Assembly (NCBI RefSeq): GCF_021378075.1 | Contig: NZ_JAJUOS010000017.1 | Location: 1-52,503 of the forward strand | Length of the DNA stretch: 52,503 nt | Origin: Rhodobacter flavimaris | Lineage (GTDB): Bacteria > Pseudomonadota > Alphaproteobacteria > Rhodobacterales > Rhodobacteraceae | Direction: 5' to 3' | Part shown: piece by piece, positions 15,228 through 23,763 of the stretch | How the letters are laid out: the number at the start of each line of letters is the position of its first letter | How positions within the stretch are numbered: position 1 is the first letter of the stretch | Position numbers and translations under genes: made by a program | The notes under the pieces: model-generated | What the model saw: the letters and a program-made list of their open reading frames with translations, nothing else | Databases searched by the model: none | Told to the model about the DNA's origin: nothing

Positions 15228-16280
15228 TCAGTCTGGGTTGGACGGATCAACTGCGTCCAACTCGAAAATCGTTGCGTCGGGTTTTGGTCCCATCACACGC
15301 GTTGGCAGATTAGGCGCAGGCAATTGACCTCTGTGGTGCCCCTTCACCAACACAACCTTACCGCTGCGATAGCGCCGCTCATGTTCGCTCACCCAATGGC
15401 GAACAGGGCCGCTTCGCCCGTCCTGGACCTCACGCTCGAACTCAAGGCGAGCCTGCCGCTCCTGCATGTGAGCCGCGGCCTGCGGACCAATGCGGATTGT
15501 AAGATGGGATTTCTGCGCGCCAAGAATCCAGGACTTCCCGAACTTTCGAGCGGTCTTTGCATCCTTGGCTGTGAACGTCTCGTTTTCCGTGGGAATGATG
15601 CCACCCAAGTCCGGGGAAACCAGCATCGCAAAGAGCGCGTAGGGGATGAAAAGATCGTAACCTGTTTCAACTTGGTGCACCGTGCGCCGACCGTTGATCA
15701 TTTCCTTCGTATCACCGCTCCGCACACGAAAATCGACCATGGAACGGCTCAATTCGACTTCGACGTTGTCGTAGTTCAATTCGCCTGTCGGAGTTCGCTT
15801 CACAAGCAAAGCGCAGATTGGGTCGACGACCCGCGAATTCTCGCGGCGATGGAACATCGTGATGCGCAAGTGACCCTTGTTTCGATCATCGATGAGATAG
15901 CCGCGTAGACCAGTGCCTATGGGTTTGTCGTCATGTCTCGTTACAGGTGAAGCCCGTTCAAAGCGCGCGACACCCAGCTCTCGATCATCAAATTCGACCC
16001 AAACAACGTCGGCGGGGAGCTTTACCTCACCCAGAATGGCCATTGCGGGAAGACCGGTTTCCGAAGCCTGCTTGGCGACTGCGTCATGAAGCGTATCGGC
16101 ATAGGCTGCAGCCATATGGTCGAGCAGGTACACTTTCGCCTGCTGCAGGGCATCGAGCGCATACTCGCGAAAAAGCCTCAGATCCTCGGACGGCGTAAAG
16201 TGCCAAACTAAGTCGTCAGCAGGAGCCGATTTACCCGCAAGCGATGAACCGTATAAGGAAATCAATGATTTGTAGAGCAT
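15228..16280 (-). CDS. Hypothetical protein, phage/plasmid type
   Basis: A protein of about 350 residues with no recognised domain. It is soluble in character, with a central acidic/basic mixed region and a C-terminal segment HERRYRSGKVVLVKGHHRG followed by a proline-rich tail. Similar tails with the pattern KV-x-V-x-HxRG occur in phage-related unknown proteins, as far as I recall. The start is uncertain: ATG at 16280 (MLYKSLISLYGSS) lacks a clear ribosome site, and a TTG at 16337 would extend it by 19 basic residues. It is isolated by gaps on both sides, with lower GC than its neighbours, so it may be a later arrival. Confidence 0.6.
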   Translation of the reverse strand: MLYKSLISLYGSSLAGKSAPADDLVWHFTPSEDLRLFREYALDALQQAKVYLLDHMAAAYADTLHDAVAKQASETGLPAMAILGEVKLPADVVWVEFDDRELGVARFERASPVTRHDDKPIGTGLRGYLIDDRNKGHLRITMFHRRENSRVVDPICALLVKRTPTGELNYDNVEVELSRSMVDFRVRSGDTKEMINGRRTVHQVETGYDLFIPYALFAMLVSPDLGGIIPTENETFTAKDAKTARKFGKSWILGAQKSHLTIRIGPQAAAHMQERQARLEFEREVQDGRSGPVRHWVSEHERRYRSGKVVLVKGHHRGQLPAPNLPTRVMGPKPDATIFELDAVDPSNPD

Positions 16281-16534
16281 GCGACGTAACCTGAACCAAA
16301 TACAACGCAGTTTCCGACGAACCCTGACGATGTTCAAGCTGCATTCATTGCACTACAATTGACCGCTGATGTCTGGGCAAAGTCAGATTGGCTGACGCTC
16401 GAGCTTGTTTTCTTAATGCAAAGGCATGTCGACCATCGTCGGCTCATTTTGCCGGTCGGCCGGAACGGTGGACAGGCGAAAGGCCCGGATCGGAGCCTTG
16501 CTCTGAACCCGAGCCGTCTTCGACCCCGTTGGCT

Positions 16535-16699
16535 TCACGCCCACGGGTCGATCTCACCCACCACCTGAACCTCGTCTCCGTCGATTTCATCAGCGGGGAC
16601 GGCGCCATAGGTTCCATCACCGGCCTGGAAGACGACGATCGAGACCATGAGCGTGGCGGCGAGGGAAGCGGCGAAGGCGTGAGCATCTTTGCGGGACAT
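16535..16699 (-). CDS. Small single-pass membrane protein (54 aa)
   Basis: A 54-residue protein starting MSRKDAHAF, with one hydrophobic segment (AASLAATLMVSIVVFQA, about residues 10-26) followed by an acidic tail (ADEIDGDEVQVVGEIDPWA). The topology suggests an N-in membrane anchor with an acidic periplasmic tail, or an uncleaved signal. The ATG at 16699 has AGGAG 9 nt upstream, which decides it against longer in-frame starts. No function is known. Confidence 0.6.
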   Translation of the reverse strand: MSRKDAHAFAASLAATLMVSIVVFQAGDGTYGAVPADEIDGDEVQVVGEIDPWA

Positions 16700-17086
16700 C
16701 TGTTTGGCTCCTGTCTTGGAGGCGGAGGACCATCCCCCGCGCGACAGGACCCCGCAGGCCCGAAGACTGGCTGACATCACCGGGTGCGTTCGGCTCGTCC
16801 GAATCCACCCGGCGGCACGGGCTCGCCCGTAGTCCGACCCCTCACGGGTTGATCTCGAAGACGGGATTCGGGGCAAGGAAGGGAATGGCGAGCGGGGGAT
16901 TGTGCGACCGCTGACTGGAGCCGGGTGTCCCGCTGATGCTATCGCTGCCAGCCTCCCGGGCAGGCTCTTGGTAGAAGACCTCGTTCCGTGTTGGAATGGA
17001 TCCTATGGTGCACCGCGATCTCGCGGGAAAGGGTCGTGATGGGTGAGAGGCCCGCGCTCTGGCGGGCCCTTGGGTTCTACATAGGC
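16700..17086. other. Gene-poor gap
   Basis: About 390 bp between the small membrane protein and the 157-residue gene. Open frames here are antisense shadows. It should hold the promoter of the membrane protein gene; apart from short GC-rich hairpins I see no clear feature. Confidence 0.4.
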
Positions 17087-17560
17087 TCAGGCGGCAAGTT
17101 CCGCATCCCCTGCCCTATCGCCGCCCTCGCTGCCGACGATCTCGAGCCGCGCGTTGCGATAGCCTTCTCTGGCGATCCAGAGTTCCGCAGCCGTGACAGA
17201 CTCGGCCAGGTGGAGCAGCTCCGTGCAACCGCCGAAATCCAGCAGAACACGCACCTGCCCAGGCTGTGGTTCCTCAGCGACCTCGAAGGTCAAGGCGCTA
17301 TCCGCCGAATGAGTCCGCATGATCGTCACGAGAATGACCCCGTCCGAAGAGAAGTTCCCCTCGTGCAGCGTGAACGACGCCGGCGCAGTCCAGGTCGGAT
17401 AGGGTCGCGGTGGCTCCTTCTTGACGAGACGGCCGACGCCGTTCGAGCGTTCCCAGGCCGCGAGCTTCTTTGTGAACCGAGCGGGCGGCTTGGGACTGCT
17501 GTCGGTATAGCGAATGAGCGCCCCCAGGGGCGCATCATCGAGAATGGTGGTTGCAGACAT
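17087..17560 (-). CDS. Conserved hypothetical plasmid protein (157 aa)
   Basis: A 157-residue protein starting MSATTILDDAPLGALIRYTD, with a basic N-terminal half (PPARFTKKLAAWERSNGVGRLVKKEPP) and a beta-rich C-terminal half (GQVRVLLDFGGCTELLHLAE). No family is recognised. It belongs to the same minus-strand module as the ParB-like gene. The ATG at 17560 follows AGGATGAGGAATC. A 7-bp hairpin sits in the leader directly upstream. Confidence 0.7.
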   Translation of the reverse strand: MSATTILDDAPLGALIRYTDSSPKPPARFTKKLAAWERSNGVGRLVKKEPPRPYPTWTAPASFTLHEGNFSSDGVILVTIMRTHSADSALTFEVAEEPQPGQVRVLLDFGGCTELLHLAESVTAAELWIAREGYRNARLEIVGSEGGDRAGDAELAA

Positions 17561-17572
17561 GATTCCTCATCC

Positions 17573-17594
17573 TGAATGCGTCATTTTGCATTCA
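17573..17594. promoter_or_regulatory. Leader hairpin before the 157-aa gene
   Basis: TGAATGC (17573-17579) and GCATTCA (17588-17594) form a perfect 7-bp stem with an 8-nt loop, directly upstream of the ribosome site of the gene starting at 17560. AT-rich DNA beyond it (17595-17630) probably carries the promoter. It could be an operator or an RNA structure affecting translation. Confidence 0.4.
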
Positions 17595-17659
17595 TCATAT
17601 TGATATTGTTTACTTTTATGTGATTGATGGCGGGGAAACCCGCCCTCGGATGGCGCGGA

Positions 17660-19828
17660 TCACTCCGCAGCCATCATCGATGCATCATCACCCGGCAGGT
17701 CAGCGGTGAGGAAGGCGGGAAGGTCGACATCCTCGGCCTGGCCGGCGTCGGAAACGGGTTCAGACGCCCCCTGCCCTTCCGCACCGTCGAGTGCTACCAG
17801 GTCGTGACGGCGAAGAACCTCCGGCAACCAGCCGCTACCTTTCAGCAGACGCTCGGCTTCGGTCGCCATCTCGCCCTTCTTCAGGTGATCGAGGAGTTGC
17901 GCTGTCCCCTCCCCTTTCGCCTCGCGCACGGCCTCGAGGATCCGAGCCTTGGGCACACGGTTCAGATAAGTATCGACCGTCGGCTCCCAACCCGCCTCGA
18001 CCATGTCAAGATCGACCGCCTGTGCGACCAAGTCGGACTGGGTCATCCGCCTGGTCAAACCGCTGGCGGAGATACCGGCACCATAGGGGTTCACCTTCTC
18101 ATGGAGCGCGTTGATCCCGAAGCTGAGGCAATGCGCGAGCAGCGACAGCCGGCTCCCTTGATCAAGGGAGGTCAGGTAGTCCCAGAGCGCGGCATCGTCG
18201 CCGAGCGGCAAGTCGGCCTCCCACTCCGTGTGGCGATCGTCGACCAGCTTGGCCACCACGCTATCCTTCAGATCGCTCGCCTGAGCCGACATGTAGACGT
18301 GACGGACCGAGGCCTCGAGGCAGCCGCCGGCCGAACTGGACGTCCGGAAGGTGTCGTTGACGAGCTTCGAGAGTAGCAGCGTCAACGCGACGTCGGGGGA
18401 GCGCCCGACAGCTTCGCGCAGTGCCAATGTCCGGTGCGCCGTCAACTCCATGACCAGTCGCTCAGGCAAGGGCTTCAACGCACCATCATCCTCGTCGTCG
18501 GGCACGTTGGCGCCAAGCGCCTGACCAGCAGAGGTGATCACCGTGCCATGGCCAACACCATCCACATGGCTCCCCGCTGAAAGCTCAGCGCCCTGCCCGT
18601 CTGCCGCCTGTTCACCGCTGTGGACGTCGACGTCTGCCCGCGGCTCATCCTCGGGCCGTACGAAGCCCCGATAAACGGCAAGCTCGCCATAGCGGTCAAG
18701 CGTCACGAACGCCCCTGCACTCGCGATCTCCTCATCGTCGAAGATGAGCGGCCGGGCCTCGAGCTTCTCCATCGCGACCTCCAGCTCGCCAAGACGTGCG
18801 TCGATCTCTTCGGGGAACTCATCCTGACCCTCGTATTCCTCCTCGAGCGCCCGGTACTCGGCAAGCAGCTTGGCATGGGCCGCGCCTTCGTCATCTGTCA
18901 TCGGCGCCGGGTCTCCGCTCAGCCGCCGCAAACCGTGGCTGTAGCCATAGGGCAGATCGAGCGAGACCTCGATCCATTTCCAACCTTCGGTCGCGATCGC
19001 TTCGGCTTCAGCCTGAAGCTTCTCACTGACCAGACGATCTAGCAGGGCAGGGTCTTCCAGCCAGCCGCCGTCATCGCCCTGGAAGAGGTCATGCAACATG
19101 GTGCCACCAGCCGTCTCGTACGCCTCGACACCGACAAAGACGGCCCGACGGTCAGAGGCGCGGACAGAGGTTTCCGTCAGCATCCGCCGGATCTGATAGG
19201 GCTCCTTGTTCCACGACGACTTGATCGCATCCCAAACCTGAACCTGACGCTCGTGATCCGGATTGACCGTGAAGGCCATCAGCTGCTCCAGCGTCATCTC
19301 GTCCTCGGCATAAAGCTCGAGCAGGGCAGGGGCCACGGCGGCGAGTTTCAGGCGCTGTTTCACCACCTGCGGCGTGACGAAGAAGGCGGCTGCGATCTCT
19401 TCATCGCCTTGACCCTTCTCCCGCAAAGCAACGAAGGCGCGGAACTGATCGAGCGGATGCAGGGCTGCACGCTGCATGTTCTCAGCGAGCGAGTCGTCTT
19501 CGGCGAGGATCGCGGAAGTGGCATCCCGTAAGATGCAGGGGATGGGCGTCGTCTTGGCCAGACGCTTCTGCTTCACCAGGAGCGAGAGTGCTTGGAAGCG
19601 CCGGCCGCCAGCGGGGATTTCGAACTTGCCGGTCTCGGACCCGTCATCCGCCAGAACGGGCCGAACGCTCAGGCTCTGCAGCAACCCGCGGCGGGCGATG
19701 TCTTCGGCCAGTTCCTCGACCGAGATGCCGGCCTTGATGCGCCGGACGTTGGACTGGCTCAGTACGAGCTTGTCGAAGGGAATGTCCCGGGACGGGGACA
19801 GGGTGATGTTCTGGGCAGATTTCGCCAT
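17660..19828 (-). CDS. Long ParB/Spo0J-family plasmid protein
   Basis: A 722-residue protein with an N-terminal ParB/Spo0J domain: DIPFDKLVLSQSNVRR (about 15), GGRRFQAL (about 74) in the position of the CTP-binding GERR motif, LAENMQRAALHPLDQFRAF (about 115), and a helix-turn-helix (IAAAFFVTPQVVKQRLKLA, about 145). A long C-terminal extension, partly acidic (EYEGQDEFPEEIDARLGELE), has no known domain. Such long ParB-like proteins accompany DUF932 and Toprim genes on plasmids and are distinct from RepB of the partition operon. The ATG at 19828 is preceded by a GGAGAAG site and a hairpin-GGCGCC leader; the longer open frame upstream is rejected. Confidence 0.85.
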   Translation of the reverse strand: MAKSAQNITLSPSRDIPFDKLVLSQSNVRRIKAGISVEELAEDIARRGLLQSLSVRPVLADDGSETGKFEIPAGGRRFQALSLLVKQKRLAKTTPIPCILRDATSAILAEDDSLAENMQRAALHPLDQFRAFVALREKGQGDEEIAAAFFVTPQVVKQRLKLAAVAPALLELYAEDEMTLEQLMAFTVNPDHERQVQVWDAIKSSWNKEPYQIRRMLTETSVRASDRRAVFVGVEAYETAGGTMLHDLFQGDDGGWLEDPALLDRLVSEKLQAEAEAIATEGWKWIEVSLDLPYGYSHGLRRLSGDPAPMTDDEGAAHAKLLAEYRALEEEYEGQDEFPEEIDARLGELEVAMEKLEARPLIFDDEEIASAGAFVTLDRYGELAVYRGFVRPEDEPRADVDVHSGEQAADGQGAELSAGSHVDGVGHGTVITSAGQALGANVPDDEDDGALKPLPERLVMELTAHRTLALREAVGRSPDVALTLLLSKLVNDTFRTSSSAGGCLEASVRHVYMSAQASDLKDSVVAKLVDDRHTEWEADLPLGDDAALWDYLTSLDQGSRLSLLAHCLSFGINALHEKVNPYGAGISASGLTRRMTQSDLVAQAVDLDMVEAGWEPTVDTYLNRVPKARILEAVREAKGEGTAQLLDHLKKGEMATEAERLLKGSGWLPEVLRRHDLVALDGAEGQGASEPVSDAGQAEDVDLPAFLTADLPGDDASMMAAE

Positions 19829-19846
19829 CAGTTCTTCTCCACGACG

Positions 19847-19867
19847 GGCGCCGGAAGCCCCTCTTCC
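19847..19867 (-). promoter_or_regulatory. Leader hairpin plus GGCGCC before ParB-like gene
   Basis: On the minus strand GGAAG/CTTCC (19863-19867 and 19853-19857) with a 5-nt loop is followed by GGCGCC (19847-19852) and the ribosome site. Compared with 12178-12198, the middle base pair has changed from G-C to A-T on both sides, which suggests the stem itself is selected. Confidence 0.4.
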
Positions 19868-19915
19868 GATCTCACTTCCCGTCACCTCTTTCACAGCCCA
19901 TCTCTCCCTCTCAAT

Positions 19916-19935
19916 ATGTCCACCGCGGTGGACAT
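19916..19935. promoter_or_regulatory. Candidate parS site 1 (20-bp palindrome)
   Basis: ATGTCCACCGCGGTGGACAT is a perfect 20-bp palindrome overlapping the repC stop codon. Its 16-bp core recurs inside repC at 20367-20382. RepB-type ParB proteins bind 14-16-bp palindromic parS sites placed in or next to repABC, so this is the best centromere candidate in the window. Confidence 0.65.
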
Positions 19936-20990
19936 CACGCAGTTGCTGCCCCAGAACGAGAAAGCCTCTCCAACAACAGTGATGGGTTGAAGTCAGTTTC
20001 TCTGCGACCGAGCGTGATGCTGTGGAAATACGCTCCAAAGTCTCGGATGCGATTGCTCATCTGGAGAATTATGAAGATGGCGCATGATGCTTTTTGAGAG
20101 CCTATCTTCCTAGCAGCCTTTTCGAAGGTGCTTTCGTGGATTCCCATCATTGGAGCGAGCGTTCTCGCGTGGCTTTCGACATCGTGCCAGTTCCTAAGTG
20201 TGTTGGCTGCGAACGATGTAGCCTGGTCACAAACGCTTGTGAGCGTTTGCAGGGGAAGTGTTTCGCTGTTGGTCCCGCTTTCTAAATCTTTTTGTTCTTT
20301 TTTAGACTTAGAATGGTGGCGGACAGTTTGCCCGTCATTGGCGGGCAGTTTCATTGTTTCTGGTGCGTCCACCGCGGTGGACATCTGTTTGCATTGAGCC
20401 TCCAGTTCGCCGAGCAAAGTACGATACTCCGCGGTCGAGAGCTTCCTCCGAAGAACTCGGCGTACCTGATGAGTGAGTTCGTTCTCGGGGTCAGCTTCGT
20501 CGATCTGAGCAAGTTTGGTTAGGATTTGCTTTCGCAAAAACACGCGATCCCGACGAGCGTTTTCCATCGCTTGGGCTGTCGCAAGTAGTTCGCCGGCACG
20601 CGCGAGCAACGGAGCCAGCGACAACCCATAGCTAATGGACTGACCTTCGGAGGACTTCACTCGGTATCTCTTGCGATTTGGGCTGTCGTGGCGCTTCATG
20701 AAACCGAGTTCAACAAAGCGATCGATGTGCCTACGGAGGGTTCGTTCATCGATTCCGCCAACTCGACGGCAGATCTCGTCGTTGGAAGCGAAGACAGTGT
20801 CTCCATGCCCAGGCTTGAGAAAGCTCAGCATCGCTTGGAGCGTTTGAACATGTCCTGGACGGAGACCGAACAGGCTGCGAGTATCTCTGAGCGCGCGGAA
20901 GACTGCCCAGATGTCGGTTTCAGGTGTTGACGTGGCGGGGGTGCCCTTGCCGACGCCAAAGGTCTGAACGGAAAGCTTTGTGAATGCCAT
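19935..20990 (-). CDS. repC: Plasmid replication initiator RepC
   Basis: A RepC-family initiator of 351 residues. The N-terminal part carries a winged helix (NDEICRRVGGIDERTLRRHIDRFVELGFMKRHDSPNRKRYRV), and the C-terminal domain (HDVESHARTLAPMMGIHESTFEKAARKIG, then QKASCAIFIILQMSNRI) is typical of RepC. It initiates replication at an origin normally inside its own gene; an AT-rich patch at 20279-20313 is a candidate. The ATG at 20990 (MAFTKLSVQTFG) is preferred over the upstream in-frame ATG because it begins the family-conserved part. It is the last gene of repABC and follows a 240-bp gap after repB. Confidence 0.92.
   Translation of the reverse strand: MAFTKLSVQTFGVGKGTPATSTPETDIWAVFRALRDTRSLFGLRPGHVQTLQAMLSFLKPGHGDTVFASNDEICRRVGGIDERTLRRHIDRFVELGFMKRHDSPNRKRYRVKSSEGQSISYGLSLAPLLARAGELLATAQAMENARRDRVFLRKQILTKLAQIDEADPENELTHQVRRVLRRKLSTAEYRTLLGELEAQCKQMSTAVDAPETMKLPANDGQTVRHHSKSKKEQKDLESGTNSETLPLQTLTSVCDQATSFAANTLRNWHDVESHARTLAPMMGIHESTFEKAARKIGSQKASCAIFIILQMSNRIRDFGAYFHSITLGRRETDFNPSLLLERLSRSGAATA
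20279..20313. other. AT-rich patch in repC, candidate oriV
   Basis: A run rich in T and A (TTTCTAAATCTTTTTG, then TTCTTTTTTAGACTTAGAA) inside a GC-rich gene. In repABC plasmids the replication origin has been mapped within repC to an AT-rich segment, so this is the likeliest unwinding site. Confidence 0.45.
20367..20382. promoter_or_regulatory. Candidate parS site 2 (16-bp palindrome)
   Basis: GTCCACCGCGGTGGAC is a perfect 16-bp palindrome within repC, identical to the core of the site at 19916-19935. A degenerate relative, GTCCACCG-AAT-CGGTGAC, lies at 21073-21090 in the repB-repC gap. Repetition supports specific binding by RepB. Confidence 0.6.
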
Positions 20991-21230
20991 GTTTGTTGAA
21001 CGACGACCGTTGTGGCCCACAACTTCCCCGGCTCTTCCCGCTGTTTTTGGCGAGAAAAGGCAACAAAAAGACGTCCACCGAATCGGTGACTCTTGACCGG
21101 TATGTCGGAGATTGCTACATCACAGGTGCTAATCAGATGATGAGGGCTCTCCGGGGGAAACCTTGGGGGGCTCTTTTCTTTTTGGTCTTCGCCTTTCTCC
21201 TCTGCTCGTGTTTTTGGTTATGACCGGGGA
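20991..21230. other. repB-repC intergenic region (expected antisense-RNA locus)
   Basis: A 240-bp gap between repB and repC. In repABC plasmids this interval encodes a small counter-transcribed RNA that represses repC and sets incompatibility. On the plus strand there is a G-rich stretch followed by TCTTTTCTTTTT (about 21160-21185) that could be its terminator, but I could not draw a good stem. The imperfect palindrome at 21073-21090 is also here. Confidence 0.5.
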
Positions 21231-22199
21231 TCAGCTCCCCGAGCCTCTCTCATTCTGCCATTGTTCAAAAAGCTGTCGCAGCGTGGTTTCCGCGCGCTCT
21301 TCGAGCCATTGGCCGAATTCCGGGTTGTCCTTGCGGGTGATCTTGATAGCGATCGACTTGCCATCGACTGAAAGTGTGCCGACAGGGCTACCACTATTGT
21401 CCTTTACCACGGTCGTTTGGCCACGGGCGCTTTGGTCGGCTGCGCCACGCGCCTTGCTGGAGCAAGCAACATAGACGGCTTGAAACTTGTCCGAGCTTGG
21501 AGTGGTGTCAGGCAGAGAGGCAAGTGTCTCACGCGCAATGTCGACAAGCGGAACCTTCTCTGAAAGTGCAGCAAGATCACCCCATTGGCGTCGACCTACG
21601 CCATGAGCCGGGCCGATAAGCCGGACAAGTTCGTCAGGCAGCTGCTCGATGACTACACGATGGTTCGACACACCTTGCCGGGTGAGGCCTAGGGCGTCCT
21701 GAATGACGCCAGGCTTGTAACCGGCCTCCTGCATCTCTTTGATAAAAAGAGATTTTTCAATGAAGGACGGATCCAGCCGCAGGTTGTTTTCCTGACCTTG
21801 CGCGATCAGAGAAGCATCATCATCGAGCGTTCGAACGATCGCTTTGACGGTTCCACCAACTCTTCGAATGGCTGCAAGTCTGCGACGCCCGTAGATGATG
21901 CGGTATCGATCCGGTTGGTCAGAGGGGCGAACCATGATCGGCACTTGCTGACCATGCTTGCGAATGCTTTCGGCGAGATCTTCAATGCTACTATCTTCCA
22001 GGATCAGGCGATCCCGGAGGCCATCCATATCGATCCGGTCGGGTTCGATATCTCGGATTGAGTTGGCAGTGATTTCCCGGAGAGAGTCCCGCAATCCGCC
22101 AACCGAGCCAGGTAGCTTCGAGGATTTGACCGGGGCAGGGGAGGGGGCTGCCGACTCTTTCTCGTCTTTCGGTGGCTGGTTGAAGATATTTCGAGCCAT
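21231..22199 (-). CDS. repB: Plasmid partition protein RepB (ParB family)
   Basis: A 322-residue RepB starting MARNIFNQPPKDEK. It has the ParB N-domain (IEDLAESIRKHGQQVPIMVRP, then RYRIIYGRRRLAA with the GRRR nucleotide-binding box), QGQENNLR, and a helix-turn-helix (VIQDALGLTRQGVSNHRVVI). It should bind parS palindromes and work with RepA to segregate the plasmid. Its ATG overlaps the repA stop (TGATG at 22197-22201), showing translational coupling and fixing the start. Confidence 0.92.
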   Translation of the reverse strand: MARNIFNQPPKDEKESAAPSPAPVKSSKLPGSVGGLRDSLREITANSIRDIEPDRIDMDGLRDRLILEDSSIEDLAESIRKHGQQVPIMVRPSDQPDRYRIIYGRRRLAAIRRVGGTVKAIVRTLDDDASLIAQGQENNLRLDPSFIEKSLFIKEMQEAGYKPGVIQDALGLTRQGVSNHRVVIEQLPDELVRLIGPAHGVGRRQWGDLAALSEKVPLVDIARETLASLPDTTPSSDKFQAVYVACSSKARGAADQSARGQTTVVKDNSGSPVGTLSVDGKSIAIKITRKDNPEFGQWLEERAETTLRQLFEQWQNERGSGS

Positions 22200-23398
22200 C
22201 AGCGACGCCCCCATGCCATTTGGATTGTCTGCTCCAGCTCATCGGCAACGCTGTTCACGCTGGTCAAAGCCCGATCAATGGTCCTCCGAATGAGCTGGCT
22301 CGGGTCTACCTCATAGATGGTTTGCTGAGTCATGCCGGCGTCAGAAATGGCTGTCGACTTCAGCATCGGTTCAGTCATCACTTGGCCCGCAAGGATTGAA
22401 CGTAGGTACCCGGCCATTTGCGTTTGTGGTCCGTCCGACGGCTCGTAGCGTGTGATCAGGAACTTTACGAAGTCCCAAGTGACATGTCGTCCAATCGCCT
22501 CTTCGACGGCTTTGACCGTTTCCGAAGCGAGTTTGAGGAACTGGCTCATCGAAGCGATGTCGAGCATGCCGGGGACGACCGTCACAAGTAAGCCCGTGGA
22601 CGCTGCCAATGCTGTCAATGTCAGGAAGCCCAACTGCGGAGGGCAATCGATCAGCACGATGTCATAGTCTGAGTCGACTTCCTCTAGCGCCAGAGCAAGA
22701 CGCTCTGCAAAAATCGGCTGAACCCTGCGCGCAAGGGCATTCGCTGTCTCGGTTTCGTACTCGGACAACATCAAGCCAGCCGGGACCATGTCGAGCTTGT
22801 GGAAGTATGTTTTCTGGATGACCTCCGAGAGCGGCACCTGATCATCGTATCTCAATGCGTCGTAGATTGTGCCGCCTTCGGCGAATTCGAGCTCAGGCCG
22901 GAAGCCGAAAAATGTCGTCAAACTGGCTTGTGGGTCGAGGTCCAGCACAAGCACGCGGTAGCCACGAAGGGCATACCTGTGTGCCAAATGGATCGTCGCT
23001 GTTGTCTTCGAGCTGCCGCCTTTGAAATTCACGACCGAAATGACCTGAAGACGGTCGCCGTCTCGGCGGCCAGGTCTGTACGCGTCAGCATTTTTGCCTG
23101 TCCGCGCCAAAATGTTGCGGAGGTCGTCAACTTCTTCGGCTGTGTAGAACCTATGACCACGACCGTCAGTGTGAACTTCTGGGAAGCTGCCATCTTTGTG
23201 GCGGTTGCGCAGGTTCGACGTACTAACGCGCAGCAACTCGGCGACCTCGGTCGAGCTGAAGCGGCGCAAGGACTTGCGTTCTTCTGGCTCGAACGCAACT
23301 TTCATCTGCCGGTCAAGCGACTCAGCAAGACTGTCTGCGAATGCTCCGATGTCGGAAGAGCCTATTCCTTGCGCGTAGCCCGTATTTCGATCATCCAT
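22199..23398 (-). CDS. repA: Plasmid partition ATPase RepA (ParA family)
   Basis: A 399-residue ParA-type ATPase. An N-terminal MerR-like helix-turn-helix (FSSTEVAELLRVSTSNLRNRHKDG, about 47-70) precedes the deviant Walker A KGGSSKTT (about 126-133), LDLDPQASLT, and Walker B-like IVLIDCPPQLG. RepA drives partition with RepB and represses the repABC promoter. I place the start at 23398 (MDDRNTG) with GAGAGG upstream; an in-frame ATG at 23440 would overlap an operator-like inverted repeat. First gene of repABC. Confidence 0.92.
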   Translation of the reverse strand: MDDRNTGYAQGIGSSDIGAFADSLAESLDRQMKVAFEPEERKSLRRFSSTEVAELLRVSTSNLRNRHKDGSFPEVHTDGRGHRFYTAEEVDDLRNILARTGKNADAYRPGRRDGDRLQVISVVNFKGGSSKTTATIHLAHRYALRGYRVLVLDLDPQASLTTFFGFRPELEFAEGGTIYDALRYDDQVPLSEVIQKTYFHKLDMVPAGLMLSEYETETANALARRVQPIFAERLALALEEVDSDYDIVLIDCPPQLGFLTLTALAASTGLLVTVVPGMLDIASMSQFLKLASETVKAVEEAIGRHVTWDFVKFLITRYEPSDGPQTQMAGYLRSILAGQVMTEPMLKSTAISDAGMTQQTIYEVDPSQLIRRTIDRALTSVNSVADELEQTIQMAWGRR

Positions 23399-23437
23399 GT
23401 TCTGCCGCCTCTCATGGCCTTTGCTAAGGCTCTTCGT

Positions 23438-23484
23438 CATTCTGACGGTCGAAGCCGCGTCTGACGCGTTTTGCCGTCAGAATG
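23438..23484. promoter_or_regulatory. Nested inverted repeats upstream of repA
   Basis: CATTCTGACGG (23438-23448) and CCGTCAGAATG (23474-23484) form a perfect 11-bp inverted repeat. At its centre CGCGTC-T-GACGCG (23456-23468) forms another. Their position 40-85 bp upstream of repA suits the autoregulatory operator of RepA/RepB, or another parS-like site of different sequence. Confidence 0.55.
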
Positions 23485-23763
23485 GAAATGCCACGAACAT
23501 CTGAGTCCGGCAAGAAGAATCTAAATGTAGTGGAAAAGTTATCCACAGCACCAATTTGGCCGCGTGGGGTCTGTGCTGTCTAACGCATTGATTATTAACG
23601 ATAAAGACCGAGCCTGGCGAGGTTGGTATCCTTCGCGATATTTTCTGCTCGCGCCAACTAACCCCAAGGCTTTGTTGGATATTTAGGTGATCTTAGTCCA
23701 ATTGAGGCGATGATTCTGGAAGATTTTGGCTGAGCGACAAGAGTAGTTTGCCGACCATTGGGC
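23485..23763. other. Upstream region of repABC with a DnaA box
   Basis: About 280 bp without genes. TTATCCACA (23539-23547) is a perfect match to the DnaA-box consensus. AT-rich DNA follows around 23588-23605. It probably contains the repABC promoter; a role in replication control by DnaA is possible but unproven. Confidence 0.5.

Noticed and set aside
21140..21190. Terminator hairpin of a repABC antisense RNA
   Set aside because: The T-run is there but I could not form a convincing stem from the G-rich sequence before it.
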